Origin: Candidatus Gastranaerophilales bacterium
GTDB taxonomy: Bacteria; Cyanobacteriota; Vampirovibrionia; Gastranaerophilales; Gastranaerophilaceae
Reading direction: 5' to 3'
Assembly (NCBI GenBank): GCA_947624665.1
Contig: CANQLK010000060.1
Coordinates: 1-9,998, forward strand
DNA: 9,998 nucleotides
Shown: one piece after another, positions 1-5,730 of the stretch
How the letters are laid out: the number at the start of each line of letters is the position of its first letter
Position numbering within the stretch: the stretch's first letter is position 1
Translations under genes and position numbers: made by a program
The notes under the pieces: model-generated
Seen by the model: only the letters and a program-made list of their open reading frames with translations
What the model was told of the DNA's origin: nothing
The model's database searches: none

Positions 1-148
1 TTCCGCTGTCTTGTAATTGCTTTGCGCTCGCTCTCGTCGCTCATTCGGCTACCGCCTTGTACTCGCTTCCGACCTCGTTTTCCGGACTTCGTCCGTCCGC
101 AATTCCGCTGTCTTGTAATTGCTTTGCGCTCGCTCTCGTCGCTCATTC
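1..148. repeat. GC-rich island with a 46-bp direct repeat
   Basis: Bases 1-46 recur without mismatch at 103-148, a period of 102 bp. The first copy touches the window edge and may be longer. By hand count bases 1-180 are about 53% GC, far above the flanking AT-rich DNA. Between the copies is a short hairpin, CGGAC-TTC-GTCCG (83-95). The 11-mer CTCATTCGGCT (40-50) also recurs at 203-213. Because 102 is a multiple of three, minus-strand reading frames stay in register from copy to copy; one frame is open from about 173 to the window edge and is rich in Arg, Lys, Ser and Glu. I read this as a dispersed or tandem intergenic repeat rather than a gene, but a repeat-encoded peptide cannot be excluded. 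Confidence 0.8.
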
Positions 149-189
149 TTCGCTTGCTCGTTTTGTAACCTTCTCAATACGCCACTCGC

Positions 190-227
190 AAATTTTTACT
201 CACTCATTCGGCTTATCGTAAAAATTT
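190..227. repeat. 10-bp perfect inverted repeat, stem-loop
   Basis: AAATTTTTAC (190-199) and GTAAAAATTT (218-227) are exact reverse complements around an 18-base loop. The loop contains CTCATTCGGCT (203-213), also present in the upstream repeat island, so the stem-loop is probably the outer edge of that repeat element. It is AT-only apart from the closing C-G pair, and no T-run follows directly, so it is a poor intrinsic terminator. Bases 228-270 hold nothing I recognise beyond A/T runs. Confidence 0.55.
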
Positions 228-270
228 AATCGGACATTTTTAATAACCAAAAAAATTTTTTTTAGTTTTA

Positions 271-298
271 TATACATGTTTTTTTTATTTTGTATAAT
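271..298 (+). promoter_or_regulatory. Promoter for the 82-aa gene
   Basis: A consensus -10 box TATAAT (293-298) is preceded at 16 bp by TATACA (271-276), a 4/6 match to TTGACA. The predicted transcription start near 305 leaves a leader of about 16 nt. That leader carries AGGGA (308-312), eight bases before the ATG at 321. Confidence 0.6.
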
Positions 299-320
299 TA
301 TTTTATTAGGGATTTAAATA

Positions 321-569
321 ATGACATATAAATTTGGAACTACGGCAAACAGTCGAAACTCAGGTATCAATATTAAAACTATTATTAATAAAAATACGAA
401 AGAATTAGAATACTTATTTTGTAATTCGAGAAACAAGCTGGAAAAATTAACCGTAATAGAAGCCGAAAGACAGTTAGCACTTGAAAATTTAAGAAAATTA
501 GTAGCTCAACTTCAAGAAGGCAGAGCATATATAAAAAATCAATCAGACTTTAAATATTTTACGGCTTAA
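321..569 (+). CDS. Hypothetical protein, 82 aa
   Basis: I do not recognise this protein. It is small, lysine-, asparagine- and leucine-rich, and net basic, with one cysteine (Cys34) and no signal peptide or membrane segment. Residues about 38-70 look strongly helical with heptad-like leucines (TVIEAERQLALENLRKLVAQ), so a helical hairpin or short coiled coil, perhaps a dimerisation surface, is plausible. The start is supported by a consensus promoter at 271-298 and by AGGGA eight bases before the ATG. The end is supported by a UUCG-loop hairpin terminator just after the stop codon. It therefore looks like a free-standing monocistronic gene beside a repeat island. The function is unknown; a small DNA- or RNA-binding or regulatory protein would be a guess only. 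Confidence 0.7.
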   Translation: MTYKFGTTANSRNSGINIKTIINKNTKELEYLFCNSRNKLEKLTVIEAERQLALENLRKLVAQLQEGRAYIKNQSDFKYFTA

Positions 570-573
570 TTTT

Positions 574-594
574 ACTGATTTCGGTCAGTCTTTT
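574..594 (+). terminator. UUCG-tetraloop terminator of the 82-aa gene
   Basis: ACTGAT (574-579), loop TTCG (580-583), GTCAGT (584-589) form a six-pair stem with one T-G wobble closing a stable UUCG loop, followed by CTTTT. It begins five bases after the stop codon at 569. The T-tract is short, so efficiency may be moderate. Confidence 0.6.
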
Positions 595-743
595 GTTATG
601 GGAACGGTTACTTTTGCCAATTTTAATTCACGGAAAAATTTTTTGCCTGACCCGCCTTTAAAATTAATGTTTTTTGTTTCTTCTTCCTTTTTTTCACCTG
701 AATTTTGCAGTTCTACCGCAAATTTAATTAATCTGGGATTCAT
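585..743 (-). CDS. Possible small protein, 52 aa
   Basis: A minus-strand frame runs from ATG (743-741) to TGA (587-585) and encodes 52 residues, beginning MNPRLIKFAVELQNSGEKK and ending VTVPITKD. It is lysine/glutamate-rich with a central glycine-rich turn (FKGGSGKKFF), has no cysteine and no membrane segment, and matches no family I know. A purine-rich stretch with AGG (752-750) lies six bases before the ATG and could serve as a ribosome-binding site. I could not identify a convincing promoter. Its stop codon falls inside the terminator hairpin of the convergent 82-aa gene. Without it, 570-866 would be an almost 300-base gap in compact DNA, which slightly favours a real gene. Shortness and lack of homology keep confidence low. 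Confidence 0.4.
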   Translation of the reverse strand: MNPRLIKFAVELQNSGEKKEEETKNINFKGGSGKKFFRELKLAKVTVPITKD

Positions 744-851
744 CTTCTACCTGCCTTAAAATTTTTACACTTACCTATACCTCTATAAAGTATTTTTTTT
801 GAATAAAATTTACATATTTTTTAAAATGTAACAAAATATAACTTAAATTTA

Positions 852-860
852 TGGTATGAT
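852..860 (+). promoter_or_regulatory. Extended -10 promoter of the PSP1 gene
   Basis: TGG-TATGAT (TG at 852-853, -10 hexamer at 855-860) is an extended -10 element. No recognisable -35 is present at 16-18 bp, as expected when the TGn motif substitutes for it. Exactly six bases (861-866) separate the hexamer from the ATG at 867, so the usual transcription start coincides with the start codon. No Shine-Dalgarno sequence is present. Confidence 0.6.
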
Positions 861-866
861 ACTAAT

Positions 867-1793
867 ATGTTTGCAGTTAAATTAATAAAAAATAAACAAT
901 ATCCGCTTGATATTCCTGACGGTATCGAAGTTCATCACATGGACATGGTAATAGTTCTTACGGAAAAAGGTGAAGAAGTTGCACAAGCCTGCAAGGTACC
1001 CCCGCAGGTTGAAAGCATTTTGATACGAAAAAAAGTCCCTTCCGTTCCTTTAATAAGGATTATGACTAATGAAGATTTAAAAACTTATGACGAAATTAAA
1101 GAAATGGAGCAACAAGGGTATAAAGATTGTCTTGAACTTATTAAAGTTCATAATCTGCAAATGAATTTAATCCAATGCCGATATACTTTTGACAGAAGAA
1201 AAGTTACTTTTTACTACACGGCACCCGAAAGAGTGGATTTTCGAAACCTGTTAAAAGACTTAACTAAAGTATTTAAACGGGTAAGAATTGATTTAAAACA
1301 TATAGGTGTTAGAGATGAAACCTCTTTATGCTTAGGAAACGGATTGTGTGGAAGACCGTTTTGCTGTTGTACTTTTAAACGGCAATTTGATTCCATCAAC
1401 ATAAAACTGGCTTTTGACCAAAGTATGCCGATTACACCAAGTAAAATTTCGGGTACCTGCGGAAGACTTTTATGCTGCCTGAACTATGAATATAAAAATT
1501 ATATTGAAACCGCTAAAGAAATGATTCCTATAGGTTCAGGAGTTATGACTCCTGACGGTGTAGGCAGAGTTTGCGCTTTGAATATTTTGACGAACAAAGT
1601 TTCCGTTAAATTATCCGACAGCAAAATTAAAGAATTTTTAAATGATGAAATTGAAATGATTGATGCGGATGTTAATATCGAAATAGGAACCAATTCTGCA
1701 GGCTATAAGTATGCTTCCATGCAGCAAACGGAAGAAAACATTGATATTAAACAGTTTGAAGATGATAAAAACAGTTCAACCGGAAATATTTAA
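867..1793 (+). CDS. PSP1-domain protein, RicT/YaaT family
   Basis: This 308-aa protein matches the PSP1 family (B. subtilis YaaT/RicT) along most of its length. The central block is diagnostic: YTFDRRKVTFYYTA (about 106-119), ERVDFRNLLKDL (121-132), HIGVRDE (145-151), a first cysteine cluster CGRPFCC (Cys161, 166, 167, plus Cys168) and a second, KISGTCGRLLCCLNYE (Cys198, 203, 204). In B. subtilis RicT works with RicA and RicF as an Fe-S-containing complex that supports RNase Y-dependent mRNA maturation; the cysteines here fit cluster binding. RicA and RicF are not encoded in the window. The C-terminal 40 residues or so are acidic and probably disordered. No in-frame start lies upstream, and the -10 box is so close that the mRNA is probably leaderless. 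The stop codon overlaps that of the convergent histidine kinase gene. Family assignment is firm; the role in this organism is inferred. Confidence 0.92.
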   Translation: MFAVKLIKNKQYPLDIPDGIEVHHMDMVIVLTEKGEEVAQACKVPPQVESILIRKKVPSVPLIRIMTNEDLKTYDEIKEMEQQGYKDCLELIKVHNLQMNLIQCRYTFDRRKVTFYYTAPERVDFRNLLKDLTKVFKRVRIDLKHIGVRDETSLCLGNGLCGRPFCCCTFKRQFDSINIKLAFDQSMPITPSKISGTCGRLLCCLNYEYKNYIETAKEMIPIGSGVMTPDGVGRVCALNILTNKVSVKLSDSKIKEFLNDEIEMIDADVNIEIGTNSAGYKYASMQQTEENIDIKQFEDDKNSSTGNI

Positions 1794-2779
1794 TTCAATC
1801 CGAACACTACGGAGAATGTTGTATCTTCTGCATTAGAAGAACTTATCTCTATTTTTCCGTTATGTGCAAGCACTATCTGTTGTGATATATATAACCCCAA
1901 TCCCGTTCCTGTTTTTCGAAATTTTGAACTTCCGGAATAATATTTCTGAAATATCAACTCCAAATCTTCTTTTGATATTCCCACACCTTTATTTGTTATT
2001 TTTATTTTTAATTCACCTTTTGTTTTTTCTGCGGTGATTTTTATTGATTCATTTTGATGACTGTTATTAATTGCATTTTGCAGAAGATTTTTAAATACTC
2101 TTTTTATCTGAAAAGTATCAAATTTTATTTCTTCATTTTTTATACAATCCAAATTAAGTTCTATTTCATTATGATTTTTATATGCAATCGGCTTCATTTC
2201 TTCCGCTGTATTTTTTATGAATTCGAATATATTATTAGACGTTATATCTAATTTTATCGAATTTTGTTCCATTTTATATATTTCCAACATGTTTTCAATC
2301 AATTCTTTTAATTCCTGATTGGAAGATTTCATTAAGGTAATGACCTCTGATTGTTTATTGTTCAACTCTCCAAATTTGCCTTCCAATAAATAATTCAAAG
2401 AATTAAGTTCTGCAATAACGGGAACTTTCATATCGTGAGCAAGAGTTGCAGTCAATTCTTCCTTAAAAACTCTTATTTGTTTTTCCTTTTCAAGTATTTG
2501 TTCCAGAGATAAATTCTTATCTGATAAAGTTGTTTGATACTCTTTTATCATTATTTCTCTGTCCGCAATTGTTTCGAAAAGCCTGTTTACGGCACTTTCC
2601 AAGTCCTTATTATTCAAACTTTTCAGTCTGACGTTAATATCTCCGTATCTTAATCGTTTAACGGCAATATAAAGTTTGGATATATCGCTTTTTAAATGTT
2701 TATATCGAATATTCAAATAAAAAACATATATGAATAAGCATAATATAAATAACGATGAAAATATTGTATACAAAAGCAT
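1790..2779 (-). CDS. Membrane sensor histidine kinase, unlinked
   Basis: From ATG 2779 the protein has 329 aa. Residues about 3-22 form one membrane helix (LLYTIFSSLFILCLFIYVFY), with no extracytoplasmic sensor loop. A HAMP-like segment follows (about 44-75, RLRYGDINVRL), then a helical linker, the HisKA dimerisation helix with H-box LAHDMKVP (phospho-accepting His115), and a HATPase domain: N-box NLLQNAINNS (Asn235), G1 box TNKGVGI (263-268), F-box LIFQKYY, and G2 box GTGLGLYI (291-298). The usual Asp of the G1 box is Asn263, a substitution known in other active kinases. A longer frame begins at ATG 2839, but those 20 extra codons lie in the tsf terminator and upstream of an extended -10 box, so 2779 is preferred. 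No response regulator is adjacent, so its partner and signal are unknown. Confidence 0.88.
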   Translation of the reverse strand: MLLYTIFSSLFILCLFIYVFYLNIRYKHLKSDISKLYIAVKRLRYGDINVRLKSLNNKDLESAVNRLFETIADREIMIKEYQTTLSDKNLSLEQILEKEKQIRVFKEELTATLAHDMKVPVIAELNSLNYLLEGKFGELNNKQSEVITLMKSSNQELKELIENMLEIYKMEQNSIKLDITSNNIFEFIKNTAEEMKPIAYKNHNEIELNLDCIKNEEIKFDTFQIKRVFKNLLQNAINNSHQNESIKITAEKTKGELKIKITNKGVGISKEDLELIFQKYYSGSSKFRKTGTGLGLYISQQIVLAHNGKIEISSSNAEDTTFSVVFGLN

Positions 2780-2785
2780 AAAATG

Positions 2786-2794
2786 ATTATAGCA
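2786..2794 (-). promoter_or_regulatory. Extended -10 promoter of the kinase gene
   Basis: On the minus strand TGC-TATAAT (2794 down to 2786) is a perfect extended -10 element, just downstream of the tsf terminator. Six bases separate it from ATG 2779, so transcription should start at the start codon itself. This decides against the upstream ATG at 2839. The spacing is identical to that of the PSP1 gene. Confidence 0.68.
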
Positions 2795-2802
2795 TGCGCA
2801 AT

Positions 2803-2836
2803 AAAAAAGAGGAAAGGTTATTGCAACCTTCCCTCT
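2803..2836 (-). terminator. Intrinsic terminator of the rpsB-tsf operon
   Basis: Read on the minus strand, AGAGGGAAGGTT (2836-2825), a five-base loop (2824-2820) and AACCTTTCCTCT (2819-2808) form a 12-pair stem with one G-T wobble, running into six T residues (2808-2803). It lies 19 bases beyond the tsf stop codon and just before the kinase promoter, so it insulates the two units. Confidence 0.9.
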
Positions 2837-2854
2837 CAAATATAAAGGAAATTT

Positions 2855-3718
2855 TTATTTAACCATTTGGCTCATAACTTCTTCAGCGAAATTATCCTGT
2901 CTTTTTTCAAGACCTTCACCTAAAGTCCAGCGGACAAAAGAATTAATTTCGAGTTTGCCTTCAATTAAAGCGCCGACTGTAATATCGGGATTTTTAACAA
3001 ACGGCTGTTCAACTAAGCATTTTTGAGCCATTAATTTATTTACACGTCCTTCAACGATTTTTGCTCTGATATTTTCAGGTTTTTTAGCCAAATCTTCTTT
3101 ACCCATTTCAATTCTTGTTTCTTCATCAATAACTGCCTGAGGAATTTGATTTCTTGAAACGAACTCAGGTGCCGAAGATGCAATATGAAGCGCAACATCC
3201 TTCAACAAATCGGGGTTTTGAGCCGAAGCTGAAATCAAAACACCTATTTTACCGTTATGAACGTATGTTGCGAGGTTGCCTTTCAATATTTCAAATCTTC
3301 TGATACTGATTTTTTCACCGATTGTAGCAATTTTATCTTTAACAGCATCTTCTATTTTCATATTACATGCGGGACATACGGAAGCATTTAATGCTTCCAT
3401 ATCGGCAGGTTGAACGGTTGCTATATGTTTTGCCAATGAATTAACAAAAGATTTAAAATCTTCATTTTTAGCAACGAAGTCTGTTTCACAGTTAACTTCA
3501 ACTATTGAACCAACACCATTTTCAATATAAGTAGCAACTAAACCTTCGGCAGCAATACGGTTTTGTTTCTTTTCAGCGGAAGCAATACCTTTTTGTCTGA
3601 GGAATTCCATAGCTTTTTCCATATTACCGTCGCATTGTTCAAGAGCTTTTTTAGAATCCATAAAGCCTGCGCCTGTTTTCTCTCTGAGTTCTTTAACCAT
3701 TGCAGCTGTTACTGTCAT
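2855..3718 (-). CDS. tsf: Elongation factor Ts
   Basis: EF-Ts is the guanine-nucleotide exchange factor that regenerates EF-Tu-GTP in the cytoplasm. The 287-aa product is close in length to E. coli EF-Ts (283 aa). The N-terminal UBA-like module (about 4-43) has VKELREKTGAGFMDSKKAL, and the hallmark TDFVAKN (79-85), which contacts EF-Tu, follows. IRRFE (139-143) opens the second half of the core, and the C-terminal part includes a helical region with KVEG-like IVEGRVNKL (221-229). An unusual detail is a CPAC motif (Cys115, Cys118) in the linker before IGEKISIRR. The start is supported by AAAGGA nine bases before the ATG. The gene follows rpsB after 35 bases, the conserved rpsB-tsf order, and is co-transcribed with it up to the terminator at 2836-2803. 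Confidence 0.97.
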   Translation of the reverse strand: MTVTAAMVKELREKTGAGFMDSKKALEQCDGNMEKAMEFLRQKGIASAEKKQNRIAAEGLVATYIENGVGSIVEVNCETDFVAKNEDFKSFVNSLAKHIATVQPADMEALNASVCPACNMKIEDAVKDKIATIGEKISIRRFEILKGNLATYVHNGKIGVLISASAQNPDLLKDVALHIASSAPEFVSRNQIPQAVIDEETRIEMGKEDLAKKPENIRAKIVEGRVNKLMAQKCLVEQPFVKNPDITVGALIEGKLEINSFVRWTLGEGLEKRQDNFAEEVMSQMVK

Positions 3719-3753
3719 AATTAATTATCCTTTCACTATTATTCTTCGGAAGA

Positions 3754-4548
3754 TTATTCTTCTGTTTTTTCAGCTTCTTCCGTTTCAGCCTTTACTTCTT
3801 CGCTTACTCCTGCATCTTCAGCTTTTATTGACTGAATTTTTTGCATTTGATTAGCTTTATTTTCTCTTAATTGTTTACCTTCCAAGACTGCATCAGCGAG
3901 TTTTGAGCAAACTAATTTTATTGAACGAATTGCATCATCATTTCCGGGGATTACATAATCTATTCCATCCGGATCTGCATTAGTATCGGCAAGGCAGATA
4001 ACGGGGATATTTAATTTATTTGCTTCCGCTATTGCTATTGCTTCTTTCTTTTGGTCTATAACTACCAATAAATCGGGCATTCCTCTCATTTCTTTAATTC
4101 CGCCCAAAGTTTTAGTAAGTTTGGATAATTTTCTCATCATTTGAGATATTTCTTTTTTTGGTAATTTTTCCATTTGACCTGAATTTGAGAATTCTTCGAT
4201 TTCTCTGAGTTTGTTAACTCTGCCTCTTATTGTTTCAAAGTTGGTAAGCATACCGCCTAACCATCTTCTGTTAACATAGTATGCGCCTGCTCTTACGGCT
4301 TCATCTGCAACTACATCAACAGCTTGTTTTTTTGTTCCGACAAAAACTACATTTTTGCCTTTTGCTGCCGCATCTCGAACAACATTATATGCTTCGTCCA
4401 ATTTATCCGAAGTTTTTCTTAAATCCAATACATAGATTCCGTTTCTTGCTCCGTAAATATACGGTTTCATTTTAGGGTTCCATCTTTGTGTTTGGTGTCC
4501 GAAATGTACACCTGCGTCAAGTAATTCAATCATTGATGCTACCGGCAT
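3754..4548 (-). CDS. rpsB: 30S ribosomal protein S2
   Basis: S2 binds late to the 30S subunit and helps dock S1 near the mRNA exit. The 264-aa product has the family signatures: LLDAGVHFGHQTQRWNPKM (9-27) and YIYGARNGIYVLDLRKT (30-46) at the N-terminus, VGTKKQA (70-76), NRRWLGGMLTN (93-103), the protruding coiled-coil insert (about 105-150), the PDLLVVID strand (158-165) and the C-terminal signature NIPVICLADTNADPDGIDY (180-198). The last 25 or so residues are a Glu-rich, probably disordered tail. AAGGAG seven to eight bases upstream fixes the start. The gene leads the rpsB-tsf operon and has a leader of about 144 nt from the promoter at 4727-4699, long enough for S2 autoregulation as known in E. 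coli, though I recognise no defined leader motif. Confidence 0.98.
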   Translation of the reverse strand: MPVASMIELLDAGVHFGHQTQRWNPKMKPYIYGARNGIYVLDLRKTSDKLDEAYNVVRDAAAKGKNVVFVGTKKQAVDVVADEAVRAGAYYVNRRWLGGMLTNFETIRGRVNKLREIEEFSNSGQMEKLPKKEISQMMRKLSKLTKTLGGIKEMRGMPDLLVVIDQKKEAIAIAEANKLNIPVICLADTNADPDGIDYVIPGNDDAIRSIKLVCSKLADAVLEGKQLRENKANQMQKIQSIKAEDAGVSEEVKAETEEAEKTEE

Positions 4549-4692
4549 CGTTTTTCTCCTTTTCTTTTAGTAACCACCGAATTGTTTTCCCATCTTTTTT
4601 AAGACTAAGCATTCACTAATACAACCTTAAGCAGCTTTATTCCCACTTTAACGATTAATTATCGGTTCTGCCTATCGGATTCACAATTCTCC
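4549..4692 (-). promoter_or_regulatory. 5' leader of the rpsB-tsf mRNA
   Basis: The predicted rpsB transcript has about 144 untranslated bases. They include two CCGAT copies close together, a small CGAT-AATTA-ATCG hairpin (forward 4652-4664), and later CTTAAG/CTTAA elements that can pair. The segment just before the ribosome-binding site is A/T-rich. In E. coli S2 represses its own mRNA through the leader, so a similar control is plausible here. I see no terminator within the leader and cannot name an Rfam-type family. Confidence 0.35.
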
Positions 4693-4698
4693 AACATC

Positions 4699-4727
4699 AT
4701 AATATAAACATAAAAAAATACAAACAA
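4699..4727 (-). promoter_or_regulatory. Promoter of rpsB-tsf
   Basis: On the minus strand TTGTTT (4727-4722), a 17-base spacer and TATTAT (4704-4699) fit a housekeeping sigma-70-type promoter, with a start near 4692. It lies back to back with the ispH promoter, the two -35 boxes being 33 bases apart. Confidence 0.6.
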
Positions 4728-4760
4728 ATCGCTTTATTTTTGGTAATTTTTATTAAGTCC

Positions 4761-4789
4761 TTGAAACATAAAAATGTTCATGCTATAAG
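4761..4789 (+). promoter_or_regulatory. Promoter of ispH-rpsA, with internal palindrome
   Basis: TTGAAA (4761-4766), a 17-base spacer and TATAAG (4784-4789) with the extended TGC (4781-4783) make a strong promoter; the start should be near 4796. The spacer overlaps the palindrome AACAT-AAAA-ATGTT (4765-4778), a possible operator. Early in the leader GCGAGAA (4799-4805) and TTTTCGC (4812-4818) can form a seven-pair hairpin. Confidence 0.7.
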
Positions 4790-4845
4790 AAAAATACAGC
4801 GAGAATTTACTTTTTCGCAAGTCTGATGAATGGTGGTTTAAAACA

Positions 4846-5712
4846 CTGAAAAGAAATATTAAACTTGCTAAATGTGCAGGGTTTTGCTACGGCGTTAAAC
4901 GTGCGGTCGAAACAACTAAGAAAATTAAATCCGAAAATGCTTCCGAAAACGTTTGGATATTGGGAGAGCTTATTCATAATTCACACGTTATTAAAGAGCT
5001 TGATGATTTAGGAATTATTACTGTTGATGAGCTTCCTGAAAACGAAACAGGTATATGCATTGTTAGAAGCCACGGAATGGCACCTCAAAAAATTAAAGAT
5101 ATTGAAAATAAAGGTTTTCAGGTCGTTGATTTAACCTGCCCCGACGTAAAAAGAGTTCAGCAAAAAGCTATTGAACTTGCAAAAGAAGATTATCTCGTTT
5201 TAATTCTCGGTAAAGCCGAACACCCTGAAGTCGTTGCTATTAAAGCAAATGCAGATATGTTTTCGGAAAATGTTTTCGTTATCTCAAATATTAACGAACT
5301 GGAAGGACTTAACGATAAAATTAAATCTTTTAAAAAAGTGGGAGTTGTTATACAAACCACACAAAAGTTCGAGCTTTTACAATCTGTTGTTAATTATCTG
5401 CTCCCTCTTGCAAGCGAATTAAAAGTATTTAACACAATTTGTAAATCTACGACAATGCGTCAGATGGAAGCAAAAGAGTTAGCCAAAAACTCCGATTTAA
5501 TGATTGTAGTCGGCAGTAAAAAAAGTGCTAACACCTCTCATTTGACCGAAATTTTGAAGGATATCACCAATACAATCCACATTGAAACTACTCAAGATCT
5601 CATTCAATATAAAGATATTATTCAAAATTCAATAAACATAGGTGTTACAGCAGGGGCTTCCACCCCGGATAACATAATTAAAGAAGTTGTAAATCAAATA
5701 AATAAATTTTAA
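4846..5712 (+). CDS. ispH: 4-hydroxy-3-methylbut-2-enyl diphosphate reductase
   Basis: IspH (LytB) is the last enzyme of the MEP pathway: it reduces HMBPP to IPP and DMAPP using a [4Fe-4S] cluster. All three cluster cysteines are present: AGFCYGVKRA (Cys14), LTCPDV (Cys98) and NTICKSTTMRQ (Cys199), at nearly the E. coli spacing (12, 96, 197). Also present are SHG (His76), EHPEV (His126, Glu128), IQTTQ, GSKKSANTSHL and TAGASTPD. The frame is open from 4789 but contains no ATG, GTG or TTG before the essential first cysteine; the TTG at 4960 would delete it. The best in-frame candidates are CTG 4846 (used here, 288 aa) and ATT 4858, each with only a weak ribosome-binding site. A one-base loss in the T run 4837-4839 would join ATG 4830 to the frame, so a sequence error is possible. 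rpsA follows after 18 bases. Confidence 0.93.
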   Translation: MKRNIKLAKCAGFCYGVKRAVETTKKIKSENASENVWILGELIHNSHVIKELDDLGIITVDELPENETGICIVRSHGMAPQKIKDIENKGFQVVDLTCPDVKRVQQKAIELAKEDYLVLILGKAEHPEVVAIKANADMFSENVFVISNINELEGLNDKIKSFKKVGVVIQTTQKFELLQSVVNYLLPLASELKVFNTICKSTTMRQMEAKELAKNSDLMIVVGSKKSANTSHLTEILKDITNTIHIETTQDLIQYKDIIQNSINIGVTAGASTPDNIIKEVVNQINKF

Positions 5713-5730
5713 GAAAGGATAAAAAAGAAA

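Noticed and set aside
1..148. CRISPR array
   Set aside because: There are only two repeat copies of 46 bp with one 56-bp interval, the array edge is GC-rich and frame-preserving, and no cas gene is present.
2780..2839. Longer kinase start at ATG 2839
   Set aside because: The extra 20 codons fall in the tsf terminator and upstream of the extended -10 box. The ATG at 2779 places the membrane helix at the N-terminus.
4565..4578. GGTGGTTAC on the minus strand before rpsB, reminiscent of a T-box antiterminator motif
   Set aside because: The ACCGCG part, the terminator and the specifier stem are all missing, and rpsB is not a T-box type gene.
4960..5712. TTG start at 4960 for ispH
   Set aside because: It would remove the first Fe-S cysteine and the AGFCYGVKRA motif, which are clearly encoded just upstream in the same frame.
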